The notes: generated by a model from the letters alone, not told the origin. A DNA stretch of 64,000 bases from Paenibacillus woosongensis (GCF_009725165.1 NZ_WNZW01000002.1:744001-808000); one strand, 5' to 3'. Numbered from the stretch's first letter, positions 1 through 9,620 are shown. Numbers and translations: made by a program.

Positions 1-538
1 CATAAAAGCCTACTGTTTCCAGCTTTGAAGTGAATTCTTCTTCAGTTAAGGGGACGTAAAGAGTAGGGCTTTCAATTTTCGACCAAATTTCATACCCTAA
101 GTAGAAGGCGTCGCGGTACTTGGACTGGACTGTAAGGATGATATCAGAGACAACCTTATGATCAGGATGATCATCCAAATGATGTGGAAATAGGACAAGT
201 TCAGACTCATAAACCAAAATTCTATCTTCAATCTCTTTTTGAATCTGTAACCGGTGTTCACTTAACTCTCCGTCTGGAAAATCTAAAAAATCTAAATCTG
301 TAATACCGAGTGTTTGAAGGGCGGAAGCAGCTTCTCTTTTCCTGATTAATGCAAGTTCAGGGTCTGGCTCAGCTCCCGGTACACCTTTCTCTCCGTTAGA
401 GATAAAAACTATCTTTATTTGTTTATCCAGTTGTTTTGTTAACTTATAAATCAATCCCCAAGAACCAAAGATTTCATCATCTTGGTGCGGTGCGAATACG
501 GTCACTCTTTTTAATCTCAAGATGCTTTCAAGTTTCAT
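1..538 (-). CDS. PIG-L (LmbE-like) deacetylase, C-terminus cut by window edge
   Basis: Translating the minus strand from ATG at 538 gives MKLESILRLKRVTVFAPHQD and then DEIFG. APHQDDE is the zinc-binding motif of the PIG-L/LmbE family, usually PHPDDE, and a downstream HHLDDHPDH segment supplies the second metal-binding histidine. Family members remove N-acetyl groups from GlcNAc-type sugars, for example in mycothiol, bacillithiol or glycosylated antibiotics. The gene runs off the left edge after about 179 codons, so its C-terminus is not visible. It follows the ABC exporter on the same strand and, with the two glycosyltransferases nearby, suggests deacetylation of an amino-sugar on the product (inference). 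The family call is firm; the substrate is unknown. Confidence 0.85.
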   Translation of the reverse strand, partial: MKLESILRLKRVTVFAPHQDDEIFGSWGLIYKLTKQLDKQIKIVFISNGEKGVPGAEPDPELALIRKREAASALQTLGITDLDFLDFPDGELSEHRLQIQKEIEDRILVYESELVLFPHHLDDHPDHKVVSDIILTVQSKYRDAFYLGYEIWSKIESPTLYVPLTEEEFTSKLETVGFY

Positions 539-556
539 ATAACAACTTACTCCTTT

Positions 557-1342
557 CTAACTGCTTGCTGAAGAATAATGTTTAATCGCAAAAAGCCATG
601 CGACCCTAGATAAGAATATAAATATTCCTCCTAATATGACCGCTAAAACAAAATCTTTCCATTCCATTTTTCCTAGTAAGAATCCTGCTGGGATATAAGA
701 AACAAATGCTAGAGGAAGTACATACGTAAAAACTATCCTGATATATTTGGGGTAAATAGATATTGGATATCGAGTAATGCTTAAAGATGTATCAACCGCT
801 ACAATAGCATTATCTATAACAATCGCTTTAAAAACTATCAATAAAATGGTAAACCATACACTATAGAAAATAGCAGAACCTATTATTAAATATAGTAAGC
901 AAAGAAGCGCATTCGTTAGGGTAATCGTAACCCCAGAAAACGCAATAATGATTATTCCTTGAATAAATTGAGTAATTGAAAAAAAATTATAAGTCGCAAA
1001 AGAGACCATAAATTGGGAATCGACAGGTTTGGTTAGAACAAAATCCAACTCGCCTTTTCGAATCAGCCCGGTCATATAAGACAAATTAGGAGTTATAAAC
1101 AATCGAACAATAGAGATTGATATTGTGGAGAGTCCAAATAACAATAAAATTTCTTGCATCGACCAACCTTTAATAGATGTTACATTTCCAAAAATACTTT
1201 GAATAAACAAAACATACAGTATAATTTCTAGACCAGACGCAATAAATGCAGAGATGAACTGTGCCCTGTATTGTAAACTATGCAAAAATGAAGTTTTAAT
1301 TAAAATTCCCAAAATCTTAATCATCTTATGAAATGAATACAA
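557..1342 (-). CDS. ABC-2 family transporter permease
   Basis: A 261-residue hydrophobic protein with about six membrane segments, resembling the uncharacterised ABC-2 permeases of the COG3694 type, which pair with COG4587 permeases and COG4586 ATPases. The neighbouring genes supply exactly those two partners, six bases away and then overlapping, so the three form one exporter. Family knowledge supports efflux of a drug or lipid-like substrate but does not define the cargo. Placement at the promoter-distal end of the cluster suggests export of, or immunity to, the cluster product (inference). Confidence 0.85.
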   Translation of the reverse strand: MYSFHKMIKILGILIKTSFLHSLQYRAQFISAFIASGLEIILYVLFIQSIFGNVTSIKGWSMQEILLLFGLSTISISIVRLFITPNLSYMTGLIRKGELDFVLTKPVDSQFMVSFATYNFFSITQFIQGIIIIAFSGVTITLTNALLCLLYLIIGSAIFYSVWFTILLIVFKAIVIDNAIVAVDTSLSITRYPISIYPKYIRIVFTYVLPLAFVSYIPAGFLLGKMEWKDFVLAVILGGIFIFLSRVAWLFAIKHYSSASS

Positions 1343-1348
1343 AAAAAG

Positions 1349-2167
1349 TCACCCCCCAACAGCCTCGTACCTGCGTAGCCCTAAAGACCAAAACAATCGT
1401 GCTGCAACCAATAGCCCGACCATCCACAAAATTTCAATCATTAAGTTGAAGTAACACTCTTCAACTGATAGTATCCCAAGCAACATATATACCGGAAAAG
1501 TAATTAACATTTTAAAAGGTAAGTAGTTAGCAATTAACTGAAAGTTCTCAGGTAATAATACAAGCGGAATTAAAGAACCTGCCAGGATCTGTGCAATAAG
1601 TTTGTAGGCTGAGAAGATCCCCCAACTATCAACCAACCAAAACGCCAATGTACCCAGGATCATTTTTAATCCACAATTCATAAAATATGTAACAACTAGT
1701 GTAAATAAAAATAGCGGTATTCTCTCAACAATAATATTTCCGTCTGAAATATAAGGATGAAAGTATATCAATGCGATACCTAAAATAGGAAGATAAATTA
1801 ATACTGTGATGATATTAGAAGCTGCGGTTCCCCAAACAGCCCTCCAAAAAAAATCAATAGGTCTGGTCAAGTGAAAAGAAAGTTGCCCACTTTTAATCAT
1901 ATTTAAAATCGGCCACTCCATATTTGGAGTTGTTGCGACCATTACGAAATTTGCAACTAGATAGTAAGTCACCATACTACCCGCTGAGAATGTTTGTACC
2001 TTATCATTTGTTTGAAAGACAGCAATCCAAACAAATATCATAATAAACGGAACAATAACATCCACAAGCATCCAAATAGCCATATTAAATCTATAAATAA
2101 AGGTTTCTTTGAAGTCAAATACAACATAAGCTAAATATTTCTTAAATAAGTTAGGATTATCCGACAT
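1349..2167 (-). CDS. ABC-2 family transporter permease (second subunit)
   Basis: A 272-residue protein with six or so hydrophobic segments and a charged C-terminus (RLFWSLGLRRYEAVGG), of the COG4587 permease type. It overlaps the upstream ATPase gene by 11 bases and ends six bases before the other permease, a layout that implies translational coupling. It probably forms a heterodimeric membrane channel with the 261-residue permease. Substrate is unknown. Confidence 0.85.
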   Translation of the reverse strand: MSDNPNLFKKYLAYVVFDFKETFIYRFNMAIWMLVDVIVPFIMIFVWIAVFQTNDKVQTFSAGSMVTYYLVANFVMVATTPNMEWPILNMIKSGQLSFHLTRPIDFFWRAVWGTAASNIITVLIYLPILGIALIYFHPYISDGNIIVERIPLFLFTLVVTYFMNCGLKMILGTLAFWLVDSWGIFSAYKLIAQILAGSLIPLVLLPENFQLIANYLPFKMLITFPVYMLLGILSVEECYFNLMIEILWMVGLLVAARLFWSLGLRRYEAVGG

Positions 2168-3170
2168 TTGTTTTTTTGCCCTCCAGATAAAAATTGGATA
2201 TTATATCATCCATATCTAATTCTTCAATTGAAATGTCAATTATGGGGAGGGCTCTAAATACTTTCGAAATAACCTCAGTAGCTTCTACATTGTCAACTAA
2301 TAAATCAATAATTTGGTCCTGATTGTTCTTTATAACAGCAATACGACTGGATATACTCTCTAAAATTTCAGCATAATTCGAAACTTTCCTATCTAATGAA
2401 ATTGAAATTTTTCTCTGACGATTATACTTTTTCTCTAGCTCGCTCAATAAACCATCGAATATCTTATGCCCTTGATTAATAACGATAACCCGATTGCACA
2501 GTTCCTTTATATCCTTCATATAATGACTTGTTAAAATGATGGTAGTTCCACTTTTTTTGTTATATTCCTTTATCATTTCCCTAAAGTTTCGTTGAGAAAC
2601 TACATCCAGTCCTAACGTCGGTTCATCTAAAAAAAGAATTTTAGGATTATGCAACAGAGCAGCAACCAACTCGCTCTTCATTCTTTCACCTAAAGACATC
2701 TGTCGTACCGGTCGATGAAGCAAGTCAGTTATTTCAAAGCTTTTCGATAAGTATTTTAGCTGTTTTTCAAAGAAATCGTTATTGAGACCATACACATTTT
2801 TAAGCAGGTGATAGGAGTCTATTGCTGGAAGATCCCACGATAGTTGGGATTTGTTCCCGGCTATGATGGAAATTTGTCTCAAGAAATCAGCTTGCCTTTT
2901 AAAAGGATTATATCCAAGAACTTCAATACTCCCCTCTGATGGGTGCAATATACCACTTAATAGCTTTATAGTTGTAGTCTTCCCTGCTCCGTTAGGCCCA
3001 ATAAACCCTACGAGTTCCCCTTGGTTTATTTCCATGGAGATATCGGTTAGCGCATGTTTAACTCTATATTGAGGATTAATATATGATTTTAAAGATGCAA
3101 TAACCCCTTCCTTTCTCTCTCTATACTTGAACTTTTTTCCTAAATTTTCAACACTAATTACTTTCTCCAC
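2157..3170 (-). CDS. ABC transporter ATP-binding protein (COG4586-like)
   Basis: A 337-residue ATPase with Walker A GPNGAGKTTT near residues 58-67, the ABC signature in the form MSLGERMK, Walker B ILFLDEPTLGLD, and a switch histidine in LTSHYMKD. The N-terminal stretch before the Walker motif and a roughly 100-residue C-terminal extension fit the COG4586 class that works with paired ABC-2 permeases. It energises the exporter formed with the two permeases immediately downstream. Position in the cluster suggests product export or self-protection (inference). Confidence 0.9.
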   Translation of the reverse strand: MEKVISVENLGKKFKYRERKEGVIASLKSYINPQYRVKHALTDISMEINQGELVGFIGPNGAGKTTTIKLLSGILHPSEGSIEVLGYNPFKRQADFLRQISIIAGNKSQLSWDLPAIDSYHLLKNVYGLNNDFFEKQLKYLSKSFEITDLLHRPVRQMSLGERMKSELVAALLHNPKILFLDEPTLGLDVVSQRNFREMIKEYNKKSGTTIILTSHYMKDIKELCNRVIVINQGHKIFDGLLSELEKKYNRQRKISISLDRKVSNYAEILESISSRIAVIKNNQDQIIDLLVDNVEATEVISKVFRALPIIDISIEELDMDDIISNFYLEGKKTNVG

Positions 3171-3205
3171 ATCTATCTCTCCCTCTCGAGATCATAGAAA
3201 TTCCT

Positions 3206-4093
3206 TTAACCGTTAAACGAACTAAAATAAATATCCTCGCTTGAATTGATTGTATTTGAGTGACCCCCGAATAATTCTTCAAGCCCTTGCAAAGAAAGTT
3301 CCCCGACTAAAAAATTATAGATTTTCAAGATACGGACATCTTGTTGAATTTCCGAGAATAAGCTTGCACTATATTTAAAATGTTCTTTGTAGAACGATGT
3401 GTTTCTTTGATGTGCAAGATGATAATTTACCCCATTCGCTGCAAATCTAAAAGGATGACCAGCGTGAAAGAGTCGATATCCTAATTCAAAATGTTCAAAT
3501 CCCCACTCTTTAAACTTTGGGTTAAACATTCCCGCACTGCGCAGATCATCCCGCCTAACGGAAGAGTTTCCGGAAAAAAAGCCCATCCAGGGAATGACGC
3601 TATCTGTCCCCCCTTCTTCTTTGAATAGGTGGCTGATAACTGTAGAATATAGATACTTTCGTGCGAATCTTGTAATTTTTCCGCTTTTAATATAACTGAG
3701 TATTTCATTTACTCTACACTCTAAGTTCGAAATATATAGTTCTTTTGGATTTCCTATCACAACACAATTCCCATTCTTTTTATGAGAGGCCAGATGTATC
3801 TCAATGAATTCGCTACAAGGAATACGATCTGCATCATTGAAAATGATTAGCTCACCGTCCGATGACTCTATTCCAGTATTTCTAGCTATGGCTCTTCCTA
3901 AATTTTGTTGTCTAATGACCTTAATTTGCAGACGTTCTTTCCATTCGTCCAGTTCTAACGGATCGTCCGAGCCGTCATCTACAACTATTATTTCAAATAT
4001 ATTTCGATTTATGGTCTGATTGCAGTAACCTTCAAGAGTCAATTTCAGCGGGGTACTTTGATTATAGACTGGAATCACAACACTAATTTCCAT
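3206..4093 (-). CDS. Family 2 glycosyltransferase
   Basis: A 295-residue GT-A fold protein. It begins MEISVVIPVYNQS, has IIVVDDGSDD around residues 35-44 and a DxD-type metal/nucleotide-sugar motif, NDADR, at about 86-90. The acidic GWGFEHFELGYRL segment is typical of the C-terminal galactosyltransferase-like region of many GT2 enzymes and would hold the catalytic base. No membrane segment is visible, so it should act in the cytosol. It overlaps the upstream isomerase-like gene by 11 bases. It probably attaches a sugar to the cluster product; donor and acceptor are unknown. Confidence 0.85.
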   Translation of the reverse strand: MEISVVIPVYNQSTPLKLTLEGYCNQTINRNIFEIIVVDDGSDDPLELDEWKERLQIKVIRQQNLGRAIARNTGIESSDGELIIFNDADRIPCSEFIEIHLASHKKNGNCVVIGNPKELYISNLECRVNEILSYIKSGKITRFARKYLYSTVISHLFKEEGGTDSVIPWMGFFSGNSSVRRDDLRSAGMFNPKFKEWGFEHFELGYRLFHAGHPFRFAANGVNYHLAHQRNTSFYKEHFKYSASLFSEIQQDVRILKIYNFLVGELSLQGLEELFGGHSNTINSSEDIYFSSFNG

Positions 4094-4943
4094 CGGTGAC
4101 TATCCTTTCAAGATATCTTTTAGCTTTTAATAGCCCAGCAAAGGCCGCCTGTTCGCTTTTTGTCCACTGTTTGCTCTCATTTTCAATAACGATCACCCCC
4201 GTATACTGTTGTTCTTGAAGAACTTCCCATACCCTCCGCCAATCAACATCTCCTTCACCCGGTAGACTATAATCGTTCAGTTCAGTTCCTTTTGTCTTAT
4301 CCTTGGCATGAACGTTATGTATGTACTTCCCATACTTACGAATTAAATCAAGATAATTATCTCCCATGGTAATGCAATGGGATAAATCCAAAGTTATTCC
4401 AATTACTGGGGACCCTTCAAGCAATAAGTCCCATAGCCGACTATGTGCCCCTAGATTTGTTATACGATTACTATAGATTCCTGGACAATTTTCTATTAAA
4501 ATTTTAATTTTATTTTCTGCTGAATATTCATAAATATCCTGCATATCCCTATGAAATTCACAAATACTATCTTGCTCTTGTTGACTTTCATCATATCCGA
4601 CATAAGTACCAACATTCCTAACACCTAACTGTTTAGCTAAGTCTATTGTATTGTATAAATATTTTTTGTTTCTTTTCTTAAAGTTTCTATCAAGGTTATT
4701 TAGATTGCAGGTTAATGTACTAATCCCTAAATTATATCGATCTAGGATCTCTTTTATTTCATCCACTTTTTGAAGAATGGTTAAATTATTGAAATTACCT
4801 AATATAACGTCATTTTGGGTTATAGAAGGCATGCAGCTAACTTCTAGCAACCTCACATTTTGCTTGGAACACCATTCTGCAATCTTTTTGAATTCTAATC
4901 CCCATAAACAATGAATGGCAATTCCTAAGTTAAGGACAGACAT
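4083..4943 (-). CDS. Sugar phosphate isomerase/epimerase-like TIM-barrel protein
   Basis: A 286-residue protein of the xylose-isomerase-like TIM-barrel (AP-endonuclease 2) superfamily. Recognisable strands and metal-site residues include IKILIENCPG (Glu), GITLDLSHCI (Asp and His), IHNVHAKDKT (His) and GVIVIENESK (Glu). Members interconvert or dehydrate sugars, inositols and 3-keto sugars with a divalent metal. It overlaps the alpha/beta hydrolase upstream by 14 bases and the GT2 gene downstream by 11, so it belongs to the operon and may prepare a sugar or polyol unit (inference). Exact reaction unknown. Confidence 0.8.
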   Translation of the reverse strand: MSVLNLGIAIHCLWGLEFKKIAEWCSKQNVRLLEVSCMPSITQNDVILGNFNNLTILQKVDEIKEILDRYNLGISTLTCNLNNLDRNFKKRNKKYLYNTIDLAKQLGVRNVGTYVGYDESQQEQDSICEFHRDMQDIYEYSAENKIKILIENCPGIYSNRITNLGAHSRLWDLLLEGSPVIGITLDLSHCITMGDNYLDLIRKYGKYIHNVHAKDKTKGTELNDYSLPGEGDVDWRRVWEVLQEQQYTGVIVIENESKQWTKSEQAAFAGLLKAKRYLERIVTDGN

Positions 4944-5757
4944 CCAACCACTCCCTTACTTTCAAGACAACTTCACTCTGAGCTTTCGGGTGAGTGAACA
5001 ATGGATCAGAATCAATACAGCACAAACGACCGTTTTTTGACCTTTTCACGAGTTCTGATACAGTTTGAATAGCTTGCTCATTAACCACACTAAGAACCAC
5101 TAACCAATTACAAACTTCACTAGTTAAAAAATAGTCTCTTAAATTTGCGTGTTTTATTTCCTGAAGTAGCCTTTTAGATATTTGGCTTCCCAGTACATTC
5201 CAGTACAAAGAACCTGAATAGTGTAGCTTTTCAAGCCATTCCTCTACAATTGCATTACGGTTAAGATCAAGCGTTCCCGTTTGTTCCAGCATAAACCTGG
5301 CTGATTCCGTCAAACCTAATTCATAATCAAAAACTGGTTCGAATGTAGGGTTAATTAGTATGATGTCATTAATACCTGCATCAATTGCCAACTTGGTGGC
5401 CACTAAACAACCAAACCCAACCCCCAACAAAATTATCTTCGAAGGCTTATAGTTTTCAGAAACATAATTAATAATCAATGCACCATCTTCAAAAAAGTCT
5501 CTTAAACTCAGGTCCATTAAATCTCCCGTGCTGTCACCACTACCTCTAAAATCAAATCGGCAAACGCTCACGTCTAATTCTCTTGCCATACGTGCCAGCT
5601 TAGAAAGTAGAAACCAGCTCTCACATTTATCTTGAAAAAGTCCATGAATCCCAATAATCCAAGTATTATTACATTTAGAATTCTCCAACAAACAAAATAA
5701 AGATTCTTGTGCATTGTGATTCTCTATATACACCTGTTCAACATTCAGACGAATCAC
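4930..5757 (-). CDS. Alpha/beta hydrolase fold protein lacking the nucleophile serine
   Basis: A 275-residue alpha/beta hydrolase fold protein, recognisable from GIHGLFQDK (oxyanion strand) and CRFDFRGSGDSTGD. At the nucleophile elbow, where GxSxG is expected, it reads LLGVGFGCLVA, so glycine replaces the catalytic serine. DSDPLFTHPKAQ near the C-terminus could supply an acid and a histidine. It sits two bases after a second hydrolase with an intact GFSDG elbow, so the pair may be a heteromer with one non-hydrolytic subunit (inference). It could bind or structurally support a substrate instead of cleaving it. Confidence 0.8.
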   Translation of the reverse strand: MIRLNVEQVYIENHNAQESLFCLLENSKCNNTWIIGIHGLFQDKCESWFLLSKLARMARELDVSVCRFDFRGSGDSTGDLMDLSLRDFFEDGALIINYVSENYKPSKIILLGVGFGCLVATKLAIDAGINDIILINPTFEPVFDYELGLTESARFMLEQTGTLDLNRNAIVEEWLEKLHYSGSLYWNVLGSQISKRLLQEIKHANLRDYFLTSEVCNWLVVLSVVNEQAIQTVSELVKRSKNGRLCCIDSDPLFTHPKAQSEVVLKVREWLDVCP

Positions 5758-5759
5758 CC

Positions 5760-6506
5760 TTATAGAATATATTTGCTTTCAAGCCAACTTATAGATGAAG
5801 CGATTACTTGTTCCGTCCACTCATTGGACAAAAAATGATGATCGCATTCCGCAATTTCTACCTTACTAATCTTGAAATGATCTATCTGCCGAATCCCCCG
5901 AGCAACTTCTTCATCCTTACCGCCATAAATAAATAAACAATCTCGATCAAGTTTACCGAAATTTAGTTCTTTTAGAATGCCATTGCGTTCTTGAAAATAT
6001 TCGTGGTGTACCCAATGTCCAAGCACCGGCCAAACCATACGAGATCCGACCCTATGAAGCCTCTGATTAAGAGAATCTCTTGGAGTATCTTCGCTTGCAA
6101 TTTTAAAAGTAGGACTCCAGAATATTAAACCTTTGATATAAGATTGTTGAAGTGCAACCTGATATGCGATAAAAGCCCCGTCACTAAAACCAAGCAAGTG
6201 TATTTGATCAGCGCCAAAATTCTGCTGGACATAGCGAATTGACTGATCAATATCTTTTACTGATTGTGATATAGTAAATTCATAAAATTCGCCCTGACTT
6301 ATTCCCGATCCCGTTAAATCGATTCTCAAGCAGGAATAACCATTTTGAACCAAAGCCCTGGCAAACCGGAGACATATCCGGTGTACATCAGTACGAGTAC
6401 CACCAAGACCATGACAGATAATTACGGTCGCTTTCGGTTTGGAACACGTATGATAAACTCCGAATAGTTCTTTCCCATCATTTAAAATAGTCACTGGTAG
6501 TTCCAT
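5760..6506 (-). CDS. Alpha/beta hydrolase (serine hydrolase, intact elbow)
   Basis: A 248-residue cytosolic alpha/beta hydrolase with HGLGGTRTD at the oxyanion hole, RIDLTGSGISQG, an intact nucleophile elbow LLGFSDGAF, the acid region IYGGKDEEV and a C-terminal catalytic histidine in ECDHHFLSNE. The motifs match peptidase- or esterase-like proteins of the 2-hydroxymuconate hydrolase type. It may act as a thioesterase or acyltransferase working with the ACP and acyl ligase of the same operon (inference). It precedes by two bases the serine-less paralogue. Confidence 0.85.
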   Translation of the reverse strand: MELPVTILNDGKELFGVYHTCSKPKATVIICHGLGGTRTDVHRICLRFARALVQNGYSCLRIDLTGSGISQGEFYEFTISQSVKDIDQSIRYVQQNFGADQIHLLGFSDGAFIAYQVALQQSYIKGLIFWSPTFKIASEDTPRDSLNQRLHRVGSRMVWPVLGHWVHHEYFQERNGILKELNFGKLDRDCLFIYGGKDEEVARGIRQIDHFKISKVEIAECDHHFLSNEWTEQVIASSISWLESKYIL

Positions 6507-6531
6507 ATCATTCTCCTATGCAATTCGACAG

Positions 6532-8127
6532 CTATAAAATAAATTTTAGTTCACTGTTCTTGACATTTTGTTTCATGAATTGTTTAATTTCGTTACTAAC
6601 CTGATGCTTCTCAGCATTCTTTTCCAATTCATTTACCAGTGAAAGATACAATTTCTCATCCCATTGGTTCGAATTTGTAGAAACCATTTCAAGACACTGG
6701 TCGAAAAACTTGTTTACATGACTCCCAAATTCTTCTGACATTACATGCAGACGGCTTTTAAATTCACTTACCTCTTTCCACTCAACATAATTTTTTTGAA
6801 TTCTGGCCAGTAAACCCATCCCGTATTCCAATGTAACTGCCAAATTGGATGCGTTGCTTATATAACGTGCATTATTTAACGATTCAGCTAGAAGGCCAAC
6901 TTTTTTATTAACAAACCGATATTTTAGCGGTGCTTTATAGTTAAAATCCTCAGTCAATAATCCATCCTCTTTAATTTTTGCTGCTAGTTTTACACCTTCA
7001 AAAATCTTCAATGTACGGCAAAATGAAATAAACGAGTAGGATTTGTTAATCTTATTTAGAAATTGACGATTCTTTTCCAAAGTTTCAACGCTAGAGTATG
7101 GATTAAACATAATAAATCCTGGAAGAACATTTACATCATATTTATTAAAAAATTCATAAGCTCTTAAATTATCTTCGACCTTTGCACGTTTATTGAACAG
7201 ATCCAAGTCGTCCTGGCTTCCTGATTCAAATCCAATGAGAACAGTTGATAAACCGGCAAGACTAAGTTCTTTGATTAAACGTTCATCTTCTTCGGATGTA
7301 TAAGACTCTGCTCTTGTCAAACAGTTAAAATAAAATTTAGATTGCTTCTCGTTGATCGCGTTCACAAAATCAAATAGTCGTTTCTTCCCAAGCAGCCCGG
7401 GGTCTTCAAAACTATTATCAATAATGTTAAATTGCTTCACTTCGAAATTCCGGTTAAGATGCTCCATTTCATTGACCACATCTTGAATTGCTCTACCTCT
7501 CCACTTCTTTTCATATCCAATATCAATACAAAATGTACACCTCGCCTGACATCCTCGTGAGGTACGTATTTTTGCTTTTCTCTGACTCCGCAAAATAGAA
7601 GCATCACGAACTGGCCAAGGTGAATTATTAAAATTATCCGTAAGAGGTTCTGACTTATAAATATGTTCACCTTGCTTATATGCAATCCCGTAGCATTTAT
7701 CTGTAGGTTGCCCAGATTCCAGGGTTTTTACAAGATTAACCGCACTATCTTCCGAGTCTCCTATTATCAAATAATCTATAGCAGAACAGTCATTTAGTAA
7801 CGCTTCGTAATTGATACTTCCCCGATGTCCGGTCAAGCAAACTACAAGGGCGGGCTTTACGGATTTCGCAAAGGCAGCAATACGATAAATACAATCGATT
7901 AAATCATCTTCTGCATAAAAATCGAAAGTGAGGAATAAATAACTTGCATTTTCAACAAGTTTCTCAATCTCTTCTTCTAAATTATCTTTTAGCAATTGAA
8001 ACTTATAATTGTGGACTCGTGAATCAAATCCATTGGAGATAAAACAAGATGCAAGCGTTTGCATATCTAGATTTTCTCTTTCCTCCCACTGTCCATCGTA
8101 TACAATTTGGAGCAACTCAATATTCAT
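6532..8127 (-). CDS. B12-binding-domain-type radical SAM enzyme
   Basis: A 531-residue protein. Residues from about 1 to 150 look like a cobalamin-binding-type Rossmann domain (YLFLTFDFYAEDD; YLIIGDSEDSAVN). The radical SAM core follows, with the cluster motif C-x3-C-x2-C in TSRGCQARCTFCID and typical barrel segments (NIIDNSFEDPG; IGFESGSQDDLD). About 130 C-terminal residues resemble no motif I know. Family members carry out methylation, ring formation or rearrangement at unactivated carbons. The start overlaps the ACP stop by four bases, suggesting it may act on an ACP-bound substrate (inference); a peptide substrate is the alternative. Confidence 0.85.
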   Translation of the reverse strand: MNIELLQIVYDGQWEERENLDMQTLASCFISNGFDSRVHNYKFQLLKDNLEEEIEKLVENASYLFLTFDFYAEDDLIDCIYRIAAFAKSVKPALVVCLTGHRGSINYEALLNDCSAIDYLIIGDSEDSAVNLVKTLESGQPTDKCYGIAYKQGEHIYKSEPLTDNFNNSPWPVRDASILRSQRKAKIRTSRGCQARCTFCIDIGYEKKWRGRAIQDVVNEMEHLNRNFEVKQFNIIDNSFEDPGLLGKKRLFDFVNAINEKQSKFYFNCLTRAESYTSEEDERLIKELSLAGLSTVLIGFESGSQDDLDLFNKRAKVEDNLRAYEFFNKYDVNVLPGFIMFNPYSSVETLEKNRQFLNKINKSYSFISFCRTLKIFEGVKLAAKIKEDGLLTEDFNYKAPLKYRFVNKKVGLLAESLNNARYISNASNLAVTLEYGMGLLARIQKNYVEWKEVSEFKSRLHVMSEEFGSHVNKFFDQCLEMVSTNSNQWDEKLYLSLVNELEKNAEKHQVSNEIKQFMKQNVKNSELKFIL

Positions 8128-8408
8128 CTTGAAACGTTGTCACCCCTTTCAAGAAGGCTTTTTATCGTATTGGAAACTACCTCAATAGTTCTCAAATTAT
8201 CGACGACCAGCTCTTCATCGCTGAATTCAACATTAAATTCTTCTTCCAGATAAACGACCAACTCCAATATCTTTATGGAATCGAGGCCTAGATCATCCAT
8301 CAAATTCATGTCATACTTCACTTCTTGTTTCGAAATGGATACAGCAAAATTATTATAAATAACGTCTACTACCCTTTCTAAAAGTTGTTGCTCAAAATTT
8401 GTTTTCAT
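8124..8408 (-). CDS. Acyl carrier protein
   Basis: A 94-residue acidic carrier protein with the phosphopantetheine site LGLDSIKILELV, the serine being the attachment point. The helix II region and VEFSDEELVVDNLRTIEVV match type II ACPs. It carries an acyl or aminoacyl group as a thioester. Genes for an AMP-dependent acyl ligase and a radical SAM enzyme lie on either side, so the ligase probably loads it. No ketosynthase is visible, which argues for a loaded starter or tailoring unit, not a polyketide chain. Confidence 0.9.
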   Translation of the reverse strand: MKTNFEQQLLERVVDVIYNNFAVSISKQEVKYDMNLMDDLGLDSIKILELVVYLEEEFNVEFSDEELVVDNLRTIEVVSNTIKSLLERGDNVSR

Positions 8409-9615
8409 TTATATTACCTCCGAAATTGGTTATTGCATAACGATAAACATGCAGTGTTTTTAATGCCATGGCTCGTACAGAATAATCCTCATTAACTTTT
8501 CTTAAATTAGTAATCCTGATATCGTTCAACTGATTGACAGGTGTTGCAACGGCTCTTTTAAGTACCATCGAGAGCTCGCTTCCGTCAATATAATATCTAT
8601 TGTGCGAATCTAACTTTAAATCAAACAAAAAGCCATTTTCTTTATCAACGATAATTTGCTTTAAGCCGCCTATATTAGAAGCTATTGGCACGGCCCCCAC
8701 CACCATAGCTTCAAGTGCCACAATACCAAATTGTTCGTCTAGTGACGGAATGACGATATAGTCAGTTGCTGCGAGTTTCTGGTAAACTTGCTGTCGATCT
8801 ATATAACCAGAGAATTGGATTTTTTTATCATATTTTTGTCTAAGTTCAGTCTCCAGCGAACCTGTACCAATAACCTCAAAATCAACTTCATTTTTGATAA
8901 GGTCAGTTGAAATACATTCACACAGCTGTTGAATTCCCTTTTCTTTCTCCAACCTCCCAACAAACACCATATTTTTTTTTGTTCCAGGCTTCTCCTTTCT
9001 ATTGATAGGATAAACATCTGTAACCCCTTCAGTGACAATACCATGAGGTACTATAAAAGAATGCTTGTAATTCGTCCCATAGACTTCTTCCAACAACTTT
9101 TGCCCGTAATCACTTACACAAATTAATGCATCTGAACGGGAAACCATGATTTGTTCTCTTTGCAGAATAATACTCATGTCGTTTGGATGCGGATGCCCTC
9201 CGGCATTTTCGTACTGTTTCTCCATAAAATGAATCGTACTTACAACCGGAACCGAGTAGGTATCAGATAATTTCAAGGCTGTCTCAATCATCATCCAACC
9301 ATGACAATGTATCACCTCCGGAATAAAATTTATTCTGGAGAGCCTTTGGGATACAGTTTCGCTTAGGTGATCAAGACAGGATTCATCCGAAGGCAGGCTT
9401 GTACAGCGATTAGAAACAATGTTACTTTCAATTCTCCCTAAACATTCATTAAAAATAATATTATTGTTGTTCTCAAGTAAACCGTACCGGTTAACAGTTA
9501 CTACTTTAACCTGGTGCCCTAACGCTTTCAGTTCCTCGGTCAACTCGAAAACATGTTGTCCCATACCCCAGATAGGCTTAGGTACAAAATCGTAAGTTAC
9601 CATTAAGATATTCAA
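8392..9615 (-). CDS. Family 4 (GT-B) glycosyltransferase
   Basis: A GT-B glycosyltransferase of about 407 residues. N-terminal MVTYDFVPKPIWGMGQHVFE and the nucleotide-sugar-binding C-terminal half (KKNMVFVGRLEKEKGIQQL; the E-x7-E motif in DEQFGIVALEAMVVG) are diagnostic of GT4 enzymes. I place the start at TTG 9615 because AAGGTGAT lies just upstream; an open extension to GTG 9651 would overlap the ligase gene. It acts in the cytosol with an activated sugar donor. With the GT2 gene it implies that the product, or an intermediate, carries at least one sugar (inference). Confidence 0.85.
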   Translation of the reverse strand: MNILMVTYDFVPKPIWGMGQHVFELTEELKALGHQVKVVTVNRYGLLENNNNIIFNECLGRIESNIVSNRCTSLPSDESCLDHLSETVSQRLSRINFIPEVIHCHGWMMIETALKLSDTYSVPVVSTIHFMEKQYENAGGHPHPNDMSIILQREQIMVSRSDALICVSDYGQKLLEEVYGTNYKHSFIVPHGIVTEGVTDVYPINRKEKPGTKKNMVFVGRLEKEKGIQQLCECISTDLIKNEVDFEVIGTGSLETELRQKYDKKIQFSGYIDRQQVYQKLAATDYIVIPSLDEQFGIVALEAMVVGAVPIASNIGGLKQIIVDKENGFLFDLKLDSHNRYYIDGSELSMVLKRAVATPVNQLNDIRITNLRKVNEDYSVRAMALKTLHVYRYAITNFGGNINENKF

Positions 9616-9620
9616 TTCTA

